Below, piece after piece: positions 8,390 through 17,203 of a DNA stretch of 64,000 nucleotides (positions are counted from its first letter, which is position 1; the number at the start of each line of letters is the position of its first letter). The position numbers were made by a program, and so were the translations under genes. Where the stretch lies: positions 1,922,001 through 1,986,000 of the forward strand of contig CAKKNE010000003.1 of assembly GCA_918797485.1 (NCBI GenBank), in the 5' to 3' direction. The notes below the pieces were generated by a model. The model was given only the letters and a program-made list of their open reading frames with translations, did no database searches and had not been told where the DNA came from. Source of the DNA: Pelagomonas calceolata (lineage: Eukaryota > Sar > Pelagophyceae > Pelagomonadales > Pelagomonadaceae).

Positions 8390-9627
8390 GATTTCTTTAC
8401 TCGTCGGCCGGCGAACGCCTTTTCCTGGGACCCGCGCACCTTCTTCTTGCGCAGATCCGCCGCGTAGGCGTCGTGGGTAGAATCCAACGAGAAGCCGGCG
8501 ACGGCCGAACTCTTCCTAACGTTGCCGTCCTTATGTTCGGAACCGCCGCCCTGCTCGATGTAGGCGTAGATTTCTTTGGCCTTCTCCAGGTCACCTCGTT
8601 GATAGGCCGCGGCGGCATGATCTAATACTTTATCTGGATCTGATTCCCGCATGTAGGCCTCGCCCTCGCCGACTTTCTCGTCGCTGCTACGACCACCACC
8701 AATCTCCGGTATGAGCCGAGCGACGTCGTCGACGACTTGCTGGATACTTCTCGTACCCACAACGCGCTTCCGCTTCGTTTCGATCTTTTCCCAATTGAAC
8801 GTCATCCCGAACGCCCGTTCTCTGACAGATCTCTGGATGGAAAAGGCCGGCATGAGCAGGTGGTGGTGCTGGTGCGAAAACGCGACGAATTCATCCCGCG
8901 AGATGTTCCCGTTCCCATTTGCATCTAACGTGTTCATCACTCGCGTGAGTTTCGAATCTAAGGGTTTGGTCCCGTCGATGAGCCTCGGCCCCGTGTTGTG
9001 CACGGAGTAGATCTGGGCCACCGCGAGTCGCACCTCGCCGCGGTTCAGGTAGCCCTTGTGGTCGCGGTCCATCATGTAAAAAGCTAGGGTCCCGAGGTCG
9101 AAGGCGCAGAGGAGCCACACCGCCAAGGCAAATTCAGCGAAACTGAAGCAGACTTTTTCTACCTCTTTGGCACTTAAGCCTTCGATGGGGATCTTCTTGG
9201 GCATGAGCAGGATCTGCGTGCAGAAGATCGAGGTCTCGAGCCGGAAAAAACGGTAGAAGTCCGCCACCGTCGGATACCTCGTCTTGGCGTTTTTGGCCTT
9301 GTGTCGATGCCCATCTTTGGCCCTTATCTTATTATACGCCGCGTAGAGCTTCTCGGTCTCCTTGGCGTCCCATAGACCGGCATCCACCAACCGCATCGCC
9401 GCCATGCGGTCCATCGGGTTCGTGTCGTTATCTTTCAGTGTACCTTTCTCCATCCTCTTAAAATAGGCCTCCTTCATGGTCATGGACTTCTTCGGGCTGT
9501 CGTCCTGCTCTTTTGGCTCCTTGGGGGTGCGGGTCGTGGCCTTCTTGTACGCGTTTCTCGCATAAATCTTGGCCTCCTCATATTTCACAGCCATGTTGGT
9601 CTTGAACTCGGCGCTGAGGAGCGGCAT
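8386..9627 (-). CDS. EF-hand calcium-binding protein
   Basis: From the ATG at 9627 (MPLLSAEFKTNMAVKYEE) the protein has 413 residues. The open frame reaches further upstream, but only to a GTG. Two EF-hands are clear: FYMMDRDHKGYLNRGEV (loop DRDHKGYLNRGE) and MNTLDANGNGNISRDEF (loop DANGNGNISRDE), about residues 190-265. Before them is a helical, Lys-rich region and a hydrophobic stretch (FSFAEFALAVWLLCAFDLG) that may pack against the EF-hands. The C-terminus is basic and partly disordered. It probably senses calcium in the cytosol; the target is unknown. A diverged palindrome copy at 9851-9869 lies 224 bases upstream. Confidence 0.75.
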   Translation of the reverse strand: MPLLSAEFKTNMAVKYEEAKIYARNAYKKATTRTPKEPKEQDDSPKKSMTMKEAYFKRMEKGTLKDNDTNPMDRMAAMRLVDAGLWDAKETEKLYAAYNKIRAKDGHRHKAKNAKTRYPTVADFYRFFRLETSIFCTQILLMPKKIPIEGLSAKEVEKVCFSFAEFALAVWLLCAFDLGTLAFYMMDRDHKGYLNRGEVRLAVAQIYSVHNTGPRLIDGTKPLDSKLTRVMNTLDANGNGNISRDEFVAFSHQHHHLLMPAFSIQRSVRERAFGMTFNWEKIETKRKRVVGTRSIQQVVDDVARLIPEIGGGRSSDEKVGEGEAYMRESDPDKVLDHAAAAYQRGDLEKAKEIYAYIEQGGGSEHKDGNVRKSSAVAGFSLDSTHDAYAADLRKKKVRGSQEKAFAGRRVKKS

Positions 9628-9850
9628 CCTTTGTCTTGCTGGCAGCCTTATCTTCGTCTTGCTGGCGGCTGGCGGCGTGGGGTTTCGACAGCCTTTTGGT
9701 GGCTGTTGTCCAGGGGCGCCGTGGACGGTCAAAGGGCTGCTCGGTTCGGCTGCGGGGCAGCCGTTGGCGATCGCTGCGGCGGTTTGGCGCCGTCTTCGTC
9801 CTGGGGCGCTGCGGTATCGGACAAAGCTTCGATCCCGTTGGGCCGTAATC

Positions 9851-9869
9851 CTAGTGTCTGTATACACTA
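9851..9869. promoter_or_regulatory. Diverged CTAG palindrome upstream of EF-hand gene
   Basis: CTAGTGTCTGTATACACTA matches, with a two-base gap and changed ends, the reverse complement of the copy at 37932-37955. It precedes the EF-hand gene only; the neighbour on the right ends here. Confidence 0.4.
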
Positions 9870-9926
9870 ACTCTGTCCACGGAAGATGTCAAATCCTGCG
9901 CTCCACTGACTCACATACAAGGCTCC

Positions 9927-11230
9927 TTAGCCGGCGGGGTAGTGGCTCTTGCCCACGACGTGGCCGCGGCGCGCCGGCACCACGGTGTGCCGCCGCGCCG
10001 CGCGCGCCGTGAGCAGGAACGGCTTTTCTATCAACTCCTGGTGAAGCGCGTCGTCGAGCGTCACGTTGTGCAGGATGCCCTCCAGTTTGTCCGTTCTGAG
10101 CCCCTCTAAGAAGGCGTCGACGAAGAGTCCCACGTACCACTCCCTTCGATCCTGCGGGAGAAGAGCCACGACGCTGCCCAGAAAACCTCGATTCTCGTCC
10201 GTCGCGGGGTCGCAGGCCGCGCGCAGGTTCCGCCGCAGTCGGTCCGTGAACGGCTGCTCGTTGGGCGCGACTCCTTCCGCGGCCAACCTCGCATAATCCC
10301 GGTAGATGTCGGTCGCGAGAAGGTGCTCGTTGTACGTATGAATTAGTACCGGAGTGACCTTCTCGGTAGCCAGGGCGCAGAATTTGTCGATCGCGTGCGA
10401 CAAGAGCGGCGCGGGCAGGAAGGGGATCGACGACGCGTAGCCTTCTATTCGGGCTCCGAGTTCCTTGCGCTGCGCCGGGTCCGAGAACACGTCTAACGTG
10501 CTCTTCACGAAGACATCTAGAATAAGCTCGTGCGTCTCCCGTTCCGTCAGATCGCCCACGTCTCGGGAACAGTGCCGCATGGACCGCATCACCAAGACCT
10601 GTGCACAAATCAACCCGTGAGTCGGTGCGCGACGATGCCGCCGTGCTGGCTCCGTCGATTGGTGATGAACCGGCACCGCCACGCCATCGAGCAGGCGTCG
10701 CGTCGATGGCGTGGAGGTCCGAGAAGGCGCAGTGACATGTTGATTTACGCACGGACCAAGACAAGCAGACAATGGACCACATGCCTCCGGTCCAATTCAT
10801 CCAACAACGGCATCTGCCACGTGTCCACGAGCCACGCGTGCAACCGCTTCTCCAGCTCGGCCGCGGGCAACCGCGGCAGCGACTGGTCGCTGTGAATCAT
10901 ATTGATCACTTCGTTGGGCAGGACTTGCGCCAGCCGCTCCACCAGTCGACAGACGGAAAATTCGAAGATCTCTTGCTCTTGCTCTTCCGTGAAGAACGGC
11001 AGGTCCACGAAGTTATTGATGATCTCGGCGCACTGCACTACCTCGGCATCTGTCAAGCAGCCTCGTCCTCGTGCCTCCCGTGCCGCCGCGGTACCCTTGT
11101 ACCGCCGGTCCAATGGCACCTCGAAGCCGGGGCAGGCCCGCCGCTCGGCACAGCTCGCAGTGGTGACTGTGGCAGCCGCGGCGACGCCGACGCCGCGCAG
11201 CCGGGCAGCCCTTGCGATTGCTGCTCGCAT
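9927..11230 (-). CDS. Unknown helical protein, two exons split by an introner
   Basis: Exon 1 is 11230-10763 and exon 2 is 10598-9927, joined in phase 0 to give 379 residues. The N-terminus MRAAIARAARLRGVGVAAAATVTTA is hydrophobic and could be a mitochondrial presequence or membrane anchor. The rest looks all-helical (VVQCAEIINNFVDLPFFTEE, ICRLVERL-type helices, ERETHELILDVFVKSTLDVF, LLSHAIDKFCALATEKVTP). I do not recognise a family. An ATG at 11440 would add about 70 low-complexity residues; the start at 11230 was chosen because the protein-like composition begins there. The intron at 10599-10762 has the structure of a transposon-derived introner. It is divergent from the first SET-domain gene. 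Confidence 0.6.
10599..10754 (-). mobile_element. Introner element (156 bp) forming an intron
   Basis: The 8-base sequence GTCTTGGT occurs on both sides (minus-strand copies at 10755-10762 and 10591-10598), as a target-site duplication would. The ends form inverted repeats of 19 bases, 14 of them matching (CCGTGCGTAAATCAACATG at 10754-10736 against CTGTGCACAAATCAACCCG at 10599-10617). Splicing from the GT that opens the first duplicate to the AG at the element's end removes one duplicate plus the element and restores the uninterrupted reading LLVLVMRS exactly. Inside is a perfect 12-bp inverted repeat, CCACGCCATCGA at 10679-10690 and its complement at 10703-10714. It is a non-autonomous element with no coding capacity. 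Confidence 0.85.
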
Positions 11231-11512
11231 CTGTATGCTTTTCAGTGGCGACTCCGAGGCAGCCTGTCCAAAATGCGCGTCGTGTACGGCGGCTCCGCGC
11301 AGTTGTCGTGGTGCGGGGCAGCCTGGCTCAAATGCGTGCGTAGTGTACGCGTTTTCGATTGATTTTCGCGCGCCTCGCGTCGAGGCACTGGCGCTCTGCT
11401 CGGCGCTGCTGCTGCTTGGAGCCGATCGTGCGGGAGCCATTGCGGGCACCCGGTCTAGGCGTCACACCGGGAGGGCTGCGATCCTTATCTGCACGCGTCG
11501 CAGAACGATTGA

Positions 11513-11535
11513 GCTAGCGTCATAGAGGCGCTAGC
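11513..11535. promoter_or_regulatory. CTAG palindrome between divergent genes
   Basis: Perfectly inverted GCTAGCG and CGCTAGC arms with a nine-base spacer TCATAGAGG; the TCTTAC core is lost in this copy. It is 189 bases before the SET gene ATG at 11725 and 282 bases before 11230 on the other side. Confidence 0.6.
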
Positions 11536-11724
11536 ATACGCAAGCCCCTACGGAGCTGTGGCTCAAGACACGGTGCGGCGCCGTCTCGTGCCGCTGTCGT
11601 TGAGTTTTGATAATTTCACATGTTGTGTGAGACCAGTGCGTGGAACACTGCCGCTAATTTGCGCGAATTGCGCTGTGCCGATCATATTTTGCTCTGCTGA
11701 CGACAGGCTGTGCACTCCGTAGCG

Positions 11725-12372
11725 ATGCGACTCGGCGGACCGGAGCCGGCAATAAAGGCCGCGACGCGCGCGGGCGACGACGCATTCTTCCTGCAAGCGC
11801 GGCTCGCCTGCATCTCGGTCGCGACGGTGTGCTTCGCCGCCGCTGCCGGGCTCGAGGGCCAAAAATTGGGCAGTCCACTCGTGGCCGCGTTACCCGGCGT
11901 CGCCGCCGCGGGCGCGCTTGCGTATCGTGCGAGGCCAGCCCTCGCGCTGACGCCACCGCTCGGTCTCGACGGCGACGTGGAGATCCGCGAGGCGCCGGGC
12001 AAGGGCGAAGGCCTGTTCGCTTCGAGACGAATCAAAGAGGGCAAATTCATCATGGATTACTTGGGTGAGGAGATGTCCGCTGAAGAACTTGACGAACGCT
12101 ACGAGAACTTGCTCGAGGCGAGGTACGCGCTGGAACTCACGGGCCCGCTCGGCCTGAATCCGAGCTACATCGACGCCGTGAATCCAGAACGTTCGAATCT
12201 CGGGCGGTATATCAACCACTGCTCGCGCCCGACATGCCGCAAAGTACGGCAGCGCTTCCCCGACCGGCGGCTCCGATTCTTCGCCGCGCGGGACATCGAT
12301 CCCGGCGAGGAGCTGACGTTTGATTATGGCGAAAGCTACTGGATAGGAAGAGAGAATGAGCTTGTTGAGTGA
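11725..12372 (+). CDS. Membrane-anchored SET-domain methyltransferase, copy 1
   Basis: 215 residues from the ATG at 11725; an upstream GTG at 11710 is not needed. Two hydrophobic segments (about residues 24-38, ARLACISVATVCFAAAAG, and 50-68, VAALPGVAAAGALAY) precede a compact SET domain. Visible SET motifs are GKGEGLFASRRIKEGKFIMDY (the SAM-site start), DAVNPERSNLGRYINHCSRP (the NHS/NHC substrate and SAM motif) and PGEELTFDYGESYW (the catalytic Tyr region). The family methylates lysines with SAM. Membrane segments ahead of a SET domain are unusual, so the substrate may not be a histone. Copy 2 lies 251 bases downstream on the same strand. Confidence 0.8.
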   Translation: MRLGGPEPAIKAATRAGDDAFFLQARLACISVATVCFAAAAGLEGQKLGSPLVAALPGVAAAGALAYRARPALALTPPLGLDGDVEIREAPGKGEGLFASRRIKEGKFIMDYLGEEMSAEELDERYENLLEARYALELTGPLGLNPSYIDAVNPERSNLGRYINHCSRPTCRKVRQRFPDRRLRFFAARDIDPGEELTFDYGESYWIGRENELVE

Positions 12373-12388
12373 GTAATCTTCCATGTTA

Positions 12389-12413
12389 GCTAGCGGGCCT
12401 GTAAGACACTAGC
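12389..12413. promoter_or_regulatory. CTAG palindrome between tandem SET genes
   Basis: GCTAGCG, a short spacer, and TGTAAGACACTAGC form a reverse-orientation copy of the element. It begins 16 bases after the stop of SET copy 1 and lies 210 bases before the ATG of copy 2. It is the only good copy located in a head-to-tail arrangement. Confidence 0.6.
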
Positions 12414-12623
12414 AAGCCACACGACTGCGCCGTGACTGAGACGCGTCATCGATCCCAATTGGGGAGTGCAACTTGGCAAAAGCTCTTGCAATTTGCACCG
12501 AGTCGCAAAGCACAGCAGTTGCAGCCACTCGCACAGCAAATACGCGTCGATTGTTGGGAGAGCAGCTCACATTGAAACTGGCTCTCCCTGCTAAAAAAGC
12601 GGCACGCCGCGCCTAACTCGAAA

Positions 12624-13335
12624 ATGCAGCCGCTGTCGACGAACCGCGCGACCGTCTCGCCGCCGGCGGGCGCCGACCAGCCGTTCATCGCCGCGCGGTT
12701 CGCCTGCTTGGCATTGGCGACGGTGTGCTTCAGCGCGGCGGCTGGCTTGGAGGGTTCGAAGATGGGTCAGCCCCTCGTCGCCGCGCTGCCGGGCACCTTG
12801 GCCGCGGCCGCGCTTGCGTATCGCGCGAAGCCCGCCCTCGCGCTGACGCCGCCGCTGACATTAGACGACGTATCAATAAAAGAGGCGCCCGGCAAAGGCG
12901 AGGGCCTCTTCGCGCGGCGACGGATAGAAAAGGGCGAGTTCGTCATGGTACGCGGCCGGCGTCCTCGATTGGTTTTTCGTGGTCAGCGTTTGATCACCTG
13001 CGTTGATGTCAACACAGGACTACCTCGGCGAAGAAATGGACGACGCCGCCGTGAACGAGCGGTACCGGGACCTCATCGAGGCGCGGTACTTGTTGGGTTT
13101 GCGGGGGCCACTCGGTCTCGATCAAACGTGGGTCGACGCCGTGAATCCTGAGAAATCGAACCTGGGCCGCTACATCAACCACGGCCGGCCGGCGTCGTTG
13201 AGGAAGGTGCGGCAGCGCTTCCCGGATAGACGGTTGCGCTTCTTCGCGGCGCGGGATCTCGAAGTTGGCGACGAGCTGACTTTTGACTATGGCGACGACT
13301 ACTGGCTCGGGCGGGAAAATGAGCTCCGGGAGTAA
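12624..13335 (+). CDS. Membrane-anchored SET-domain protein, copy 2, with intron
   Basis: Exons 12624-12947 and 13018-13335 give 213 residues closely similar to copy 1 along the whole length, including both hydrophobic N-terminal segments, so the pair is a tandem duplication. A 70-base intron (12948-13017) interrupts FVM|DYLGEE, exactly where copy 1 is uninterrupted. In the key motif copy 2 reads YINHGRPASLRKV where copy 1 has YINHCSRPTCRKV, so the residue after NH and a later Cys are lost. DELTFDYGDDYW is kept. Methyltransferase activity may therefore be weakened or changed. It converges with the ArgRS gene, ending 31 bases from its stop. Confidence 0.8.
12948..13017 (+). other. Intron present only in SET copy 2
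   Basis: A GT-AG intron running from GTACGCGGCC to GTTGATGTCAACACAG. The 3' end resembles the right ends of the introners nearby (GTTGATTTGTGCACAG). No target duplication is evident. Confidence 0.8.
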
Positions 13336-13365
13336 GAAGAGCCACACAAATAACTACCAATCAAC

Positions 13366-15966
13366 TTAAATCTGCATGAGGTACTCGATGCCCAGCAAAT
13401 CGAAGCACGCGCGCATGACGACGCCGGTCGCCTCGCAGAGCACGACGCGCTCCGCCATGCGCGCGTCGTCCAGGACCTTGCACTCCGTGACGAACTCCGT
13501 GAATTTACAGGAGACCTTGTACAGGTAGTCGCACACCCTCACGGGAAGGAACTCCTCCGCCACCGACGCGACCACTCCGGAAAACTGCGTCAATTCAAAA
13601 GCCAGGGCTCGCTCTTTCGGGTGCGCGCACAGGTCCATCTTGTTGGAAGCCGCTTTCTTCGCATCCACACCCTTCGCGGAGGCCTTCCGCACGATCGAGG
13701 CTAACCGAGCGTGCGCGAATAACAAATACACGGCGGTGTTGCCCGACGTACTCAGCATCTTATCATACGAAAACTTGTAGTTCGTCGCCGGGTGCTGGTG
13801 GAGGTCGGCGTACTTGACCGCACCATACCCAATCTTCTCGGCGGCGGACTTGACCTCGTCGGGAGACAAAGCGCACTTGCCCTCGGCCACGCGATCCTTC
13901 AGCGACTTCTCCATGCGCGTCACGGACTCATCCAACAAGTCCACGAGCCTAACGGTCTCGCCGGACCTAGTTTTGAAACGCTTGCCGTCCTCTCCCTGCA
14001 CGACGCCAAAGCCCACGTGGCACAATCTACCTTCACTAGATGTCCAGCCGGCCTTTTCCGCGGCCTCGAAGCACATGTGGAAGTGCTCGGCCTGGCCCAA
14101 GTCCGTGACGTAGACGACCCAGTCCACGCCGAGCGTTTTGAGGCGGTGGTGGATCGCCGCGATGTCCGTCGAATCATAACCAAAACCACCGTCCGACTTC
14201 TTCACGATCAAAGGAAAGGAGTGGCCCTCGAGGAAGACCGTCGTAGCCCCGTCGGAGTCCGTCGTTAACCCCGCCTTCTCCAGGAGCGAGATCGCGTTCG
14301 GGATCATCGAGTTGTAGTGGCTCTCGCCGACCTCTTCGAGCGTCACACCGAGTCGTTTGTAGACCCTCGCAAATTCTTTGCGAGAAATGTCACAGAGCAA
14401 GGCCCAGATTTCTCTGCAACGAGGATCCCCTGCTTGTAAAGCGACGACCGTTTCCCGCGACTTCTTCTTGAACGCTTCGTCGTCGTCAAATCTTTTCTTC
14501 GCGTTCTTGTAGAACACCGTTAAATCCGTGATGTTGGGAGGATTCGACGTAAAGTCGGGGTAGGCCTCCTCCATGTGGGAGATGAGCATCCCGAACTGCG
14601 TGCCCCAGTCGCCGACATGATTAATTCGGTGCACGTCGTGGCCGCAGTACTCGAGGACGCGACAGATCGTATCTCCGATAATGGTACTGCGTAAATGGCC
14701 GACGTGCATCTCCTTGGCGATGTTCGGCGACGAGAAGTCCACTAAAACCTTGCGCTTGCCGCCGAAGGCCTTGATCGGCGGCGGCGGCGCCTTGCCCTTT
14801 TGGGCTACTTCACGGCAGAAGTCTCCGAGGAGTGCGTTGTCTATTTTCGCATTCACGAAGCCCGCCGGCGCGACCGAGGCCGACACCAGGACACTGTTCG
14901 GAGGGAGGTTATCAGCAATGGCCGCGCCGACGGCGCGCGGCGAGTTGTAGGACGTGTCGCCCTGCCCTTTCAACGCTTTAAAAATGCCCATGGGCGCGTT
15001 GCACTGAAAATCCCCGAACGACGCGATGGCGCAGCGCTGGACGACGGGGTCCTGATCTTTCAGGGAGGGCGCGGCGCGCTTGATGGCCTCGGCGAACAAA
15101 CGCGTGACGAACTCCAGCGTCGACTCATCTTGCGCGGGACTCCAGGGCTTCTCCTCGCCGGCGACCTCGTTGGCCAGCGCCGTCACGGCGGGCGAGCCCT
15201 TGGCCGACTTGAGGGCGACCTTGCAGTCGCACGCGACGAGGATCCTCGCTAGAGTGCCTTTTGCTAACCCTGGATCGTTCTTCGCGAGCGCCTTACCGAC
15301 CTCGTCCAGCACACTGGCAGCCTGGGCCTCGGCGTCGGCGCGGCCGGACCAGTCGCACCAGCCGTCCGCGGCCGGCGTGTCGGCAGAAAACGCCGCCGAC
15401 GCGAACGCGAGGAGCCGGCACGCGTTCGCTGCGCCGCCGACGGGCCCGTCCGGCGTATCTAAGACGCAGCCGTCGCTGGGTTGCGGCGCGTAGGCGGCCG
15501 CCGCACCCTTCGCCACGGTGACCTTGCAGGCCTTGGCGACGGCCGCGACCTTCGCGCGGGCGGCCGCCGAGGCGCCGGGCCGCAGCGCGAAGCCCTTCGT
15601 CGGCGCGGCGGCCGCGGCGGCCGTCGGTGGTGCCCCGGCGCCGCCCTCCTTGTGTTGCTTCTTCTTCGCGTCTTTCAGAGCTTTTTTAGCTGCTGCTTTC
15701 TGGGCGTTCTTGGACATGGGCTTGTCGCCGCCGCCCTCCGCGGGCTTCTCCGCGGGCTTGGCCGCGGCGGCGGCGGCCTTGGCCTTCTTTTTTGCCGCTT
15801 TCTTGTCCACTATCGCCATCGGGTGCGCCGGGTCCAGTTTGGTGATCTGTTCCTTGATGGCCACTAGTTTAGCCACCGCCTCGGCGATGACCGCCTTGTC
15901 GCCGCCGCCCTTGGCCGTCTTGACCGCTTCGCCGGCGGCCTCGCACTGCTTGACGAGGGCGTCCAT
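13366..15966 (-). CDS. RARS: Arginyl-tRNA synthetase, eukaryotic cytosolic type
   Basis: 866 residues, intronless. It charges tRNA-Arg with arginine using ATP. Residues about 1-50 are helical with a WHEP-like look, then a Lys/Ala-rich linker (about 50-140). The ArgRS N-terminal additional domain follows. The catalytic Rossmann fold starts at VLVDFSSPNIAKEMHVGHLR, where HVGHL is the HIGH motif, and continues with INHVGDWGTQFGMLI. The KMSKS region is the relaxed eukaryotic form KRFKTRSGETVRL. The anticodon-binding helical domain ends in the usual hydrophobic ...LLGIEYLMQI-type terminus, where the last residues matter for activity. The ATG at 15966 is the start. It is divergent from the DUF3119-like gene, with a palindrome between. 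Confidence 0.95.
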   Translation of the reverse strand: MDALVKQCEAAGEAVKTAKGGGDKAVIAEAVAKLVAIKEQITKLDPAHPMAIVDKKAAKKKAKAAAAAAKPAEKPAEGGGDKPMSKNAQKAAAKKALKDAKKKQHKEGGAGAPPTAAAAAAPTKGFALRPGASAAARAKVAAVAKACKVTVAKGAAAAYAPQPSDGCVLDTPDGPVGGAANACRLLAFASAAFSADTPAADGWCDWSGRADAEAQAASVLDEVGKALAKNDPGLAKGTLARILVACDCKVALKSAKGSPAVTALANEVAGEEKPWSPAQDESTLEFVTRLFAEAIKRAAPSLKDQDPVVQRCAIASFGDFQCNAPMGIFKALKGQGDTSYNSPRAVGAAIADNLPPNSVLVSASVAPAGFVNAKIDNALLGDFCREVAQKGKAPPPPIKAFGGKRKVLVDFSSPNIAKEMHVGHLRSTIIGDTICRVLEYCGHDVHRINHVGDWGTQFGMLISHMEEAYPDFTSNPPNITDLTVFYKNAKKRFDDDEAFKKKSRETVVALQAGDPRCREIWALLCDISRKEFARVYKRLGVTLEEVGESHYNSMIPNAISLLEKAGLTTDSDGATTVFLEGHSFPLIVKKSDGGFGYDSTDIAAIHHRLKTLGVDWVVYVTDLGQAEHFHMCFEAAEKAGWTSSEGRLCHVGFGVVQGEDGKRFKTRSGETVRLVDLLDESVTRMEKSLKDRVAEGKCALSPDEVKSAAEKIGYGAVKYADLHQHPATNYKFSYDKMLSTSGNTAVYLLFAHARLASIVRKASAKGVDAKKAASNKMDLCAHPKERALAFELTQFSGVVASVAEEFLPVRVCDYLYKVSCKFTEFVTECKVLDDARMAERVVLCEATGVVMRACFDLLGIEYLMQI

Positions 15967-16120
15967 GGTGTGGCTGCTGAGGAGTGCTTACGACTACTGC
16001 TACTGCAGTGCTTACGTTGCTGGCTGCTGCGGCTTGCTGCTGCAGGAGTCCTTACGATCGCTGGCTGCCTCTGATGCACACGCGAGGCGAGCTAACTCCA
16101 AAATGCGGCTTCGCTTTTTT

Positions 16121-16143
16121 CTAGTGTCTTACATTACGCTAGC
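16121..16143. promoter_or_regulatory. CTAG palindrome between ArgRS and DUF3119 genes
   Basis: CTAGTGTCTTAC, a four-base spacer, and CGCTAGC form a near-consensus copy. It is 154 bases before the ArgRS ATG and 80 bases before the DUF3119-like ATG. Confidence 0.65.
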
Positions 16144-16223
16144 TCTCTGAGAGCACGAGCAGTGGCGAGCGATTCGCTGCCCATTTGAAGCGTGGCCGCG
16201 GTCGCACAGCAGTCACAGAGAGG

Positions 16224-16886
16224 ATGCTCTCCCAGCGCGCCGCCCAGCTCCTCCTGCTTGCAGGCCTCGCGGCCGCCTTCCAGCGCCCAGCGCTGCGGAG
16301 CGTCGCCGCGCCGCCGCGGACAGCGCTGCGAGCGTCCGCCAGCGATGTGACCATCGACAAGGACTTCCGATTAGCATTGGGGACGTGCGGCGTCGCGCTC
16401 GTCCTCGACCAGATTCCCATTATCAAGTGGCTGCCGGGCCTGCCCCTGACGCTTTTAGGACTACTCTTCCTCATCCAGACGTGAGTGACGGCGTCCACCG
16501 TCGACGCGACCGCGAGAGTATCGGAGCCCGGGCGCGCACGCAGGTTCCGCCTCGACTTTACCTTTGATGATGAGGCCTTCGAGCTCAAGTCGGGCGAGGA
16601 GGACATCGGCGAGAACGTTGTTGTGGGGGGAGCGAACCGGTGGGCGTACAACACGTTCGTCAATTACGAGACCTTCCCGAAGGGCTGGGACGTGCCCATC
16701 TTGGTGTATTTCAAGGAGACGCAGACGCCCGAGTCGCAGTGGGGCGTCGGGCCGGGCGAGATGGCGAATTCTGCCGAAGCGATTGCGAACGGCGCTGTAC
16801 GTGGACAAGTGCACTTCTTCCCGGCGATCTGCAACGCGAAGCAGATCACGGACGAGTTCGCGCGGCGGGGGTGCGGGAAGCTGTGA
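16224..16886 (+). CDS. DUF3119-like plastid membrane protein
   Basis: Exons 16224-16480 and 16544-16886 (intron 16481-16543, donor GTGAGT) give 199 residues. The N-terminus MLSQRAAQLLLLAGLAAAF|QRPA is a signal peptide plus ASAFAP-like plastid site. A hydrophobic pair of segments follows (LALGTCGVALVLDQIPII, LPGLPLTLLGLLFLIQT), then FRLDFTFDDEAFELKSGEE, ENVVVGGANRWAYNTFVNY and GQVHFFPAICNAKQITDEF. This pattern matches the DUF3119 family of cyanobacteria and plastids, whose function I do not know. It is likely a thylakoid or envelope membrane protein. The intron carries CCACCGTCGACGCG, close to the 15-mer seen in other introns here. Confidence 0.75.
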
Positions 16887-17203
16887 TGGCGTACTACCGG
16901 GAGCTGGCTAGCTACCTTCACAGAAGCAAATCGGATTAAGAGCAATAACTAGTGTGGGGGCGCTCCTCGCTGGCTTGGGCAAAACGGGTTTTTCATTGCC
17001 AGCAGGTGTGAAGTTTGTATGCCGCCGCATTAATGCGTTTAGAGCTTAACAATAGACGCGAAACCTAGAGATATTGCCGGAAAAAAACTCACAGCCATTG
17101 TAAAGAGAGTACTTAAGCGGTCACATTGTGAGAGACGCACAGACATGAGCCTCAATCTACCGAGGGAAACCGTCGTCGAAACCTTCTGCCACAGACCTTC
17201 GCC
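16887..17203. promoter_or_regulatory. Intergenic region with AAAACGGGTTTT motif
   Basis: No gene is seen in most of this stretch. GCAAAACGGGTTTTTC occurs at 16979-16994, about 210 bases before the ATG at 17204. A short open segment from an ATG at 17145 (MSLNLPRET) could be a first exon of the next gene if a 23-base intron (17169-17191) were spliced; this is uncertain. Confidence 0.35.
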
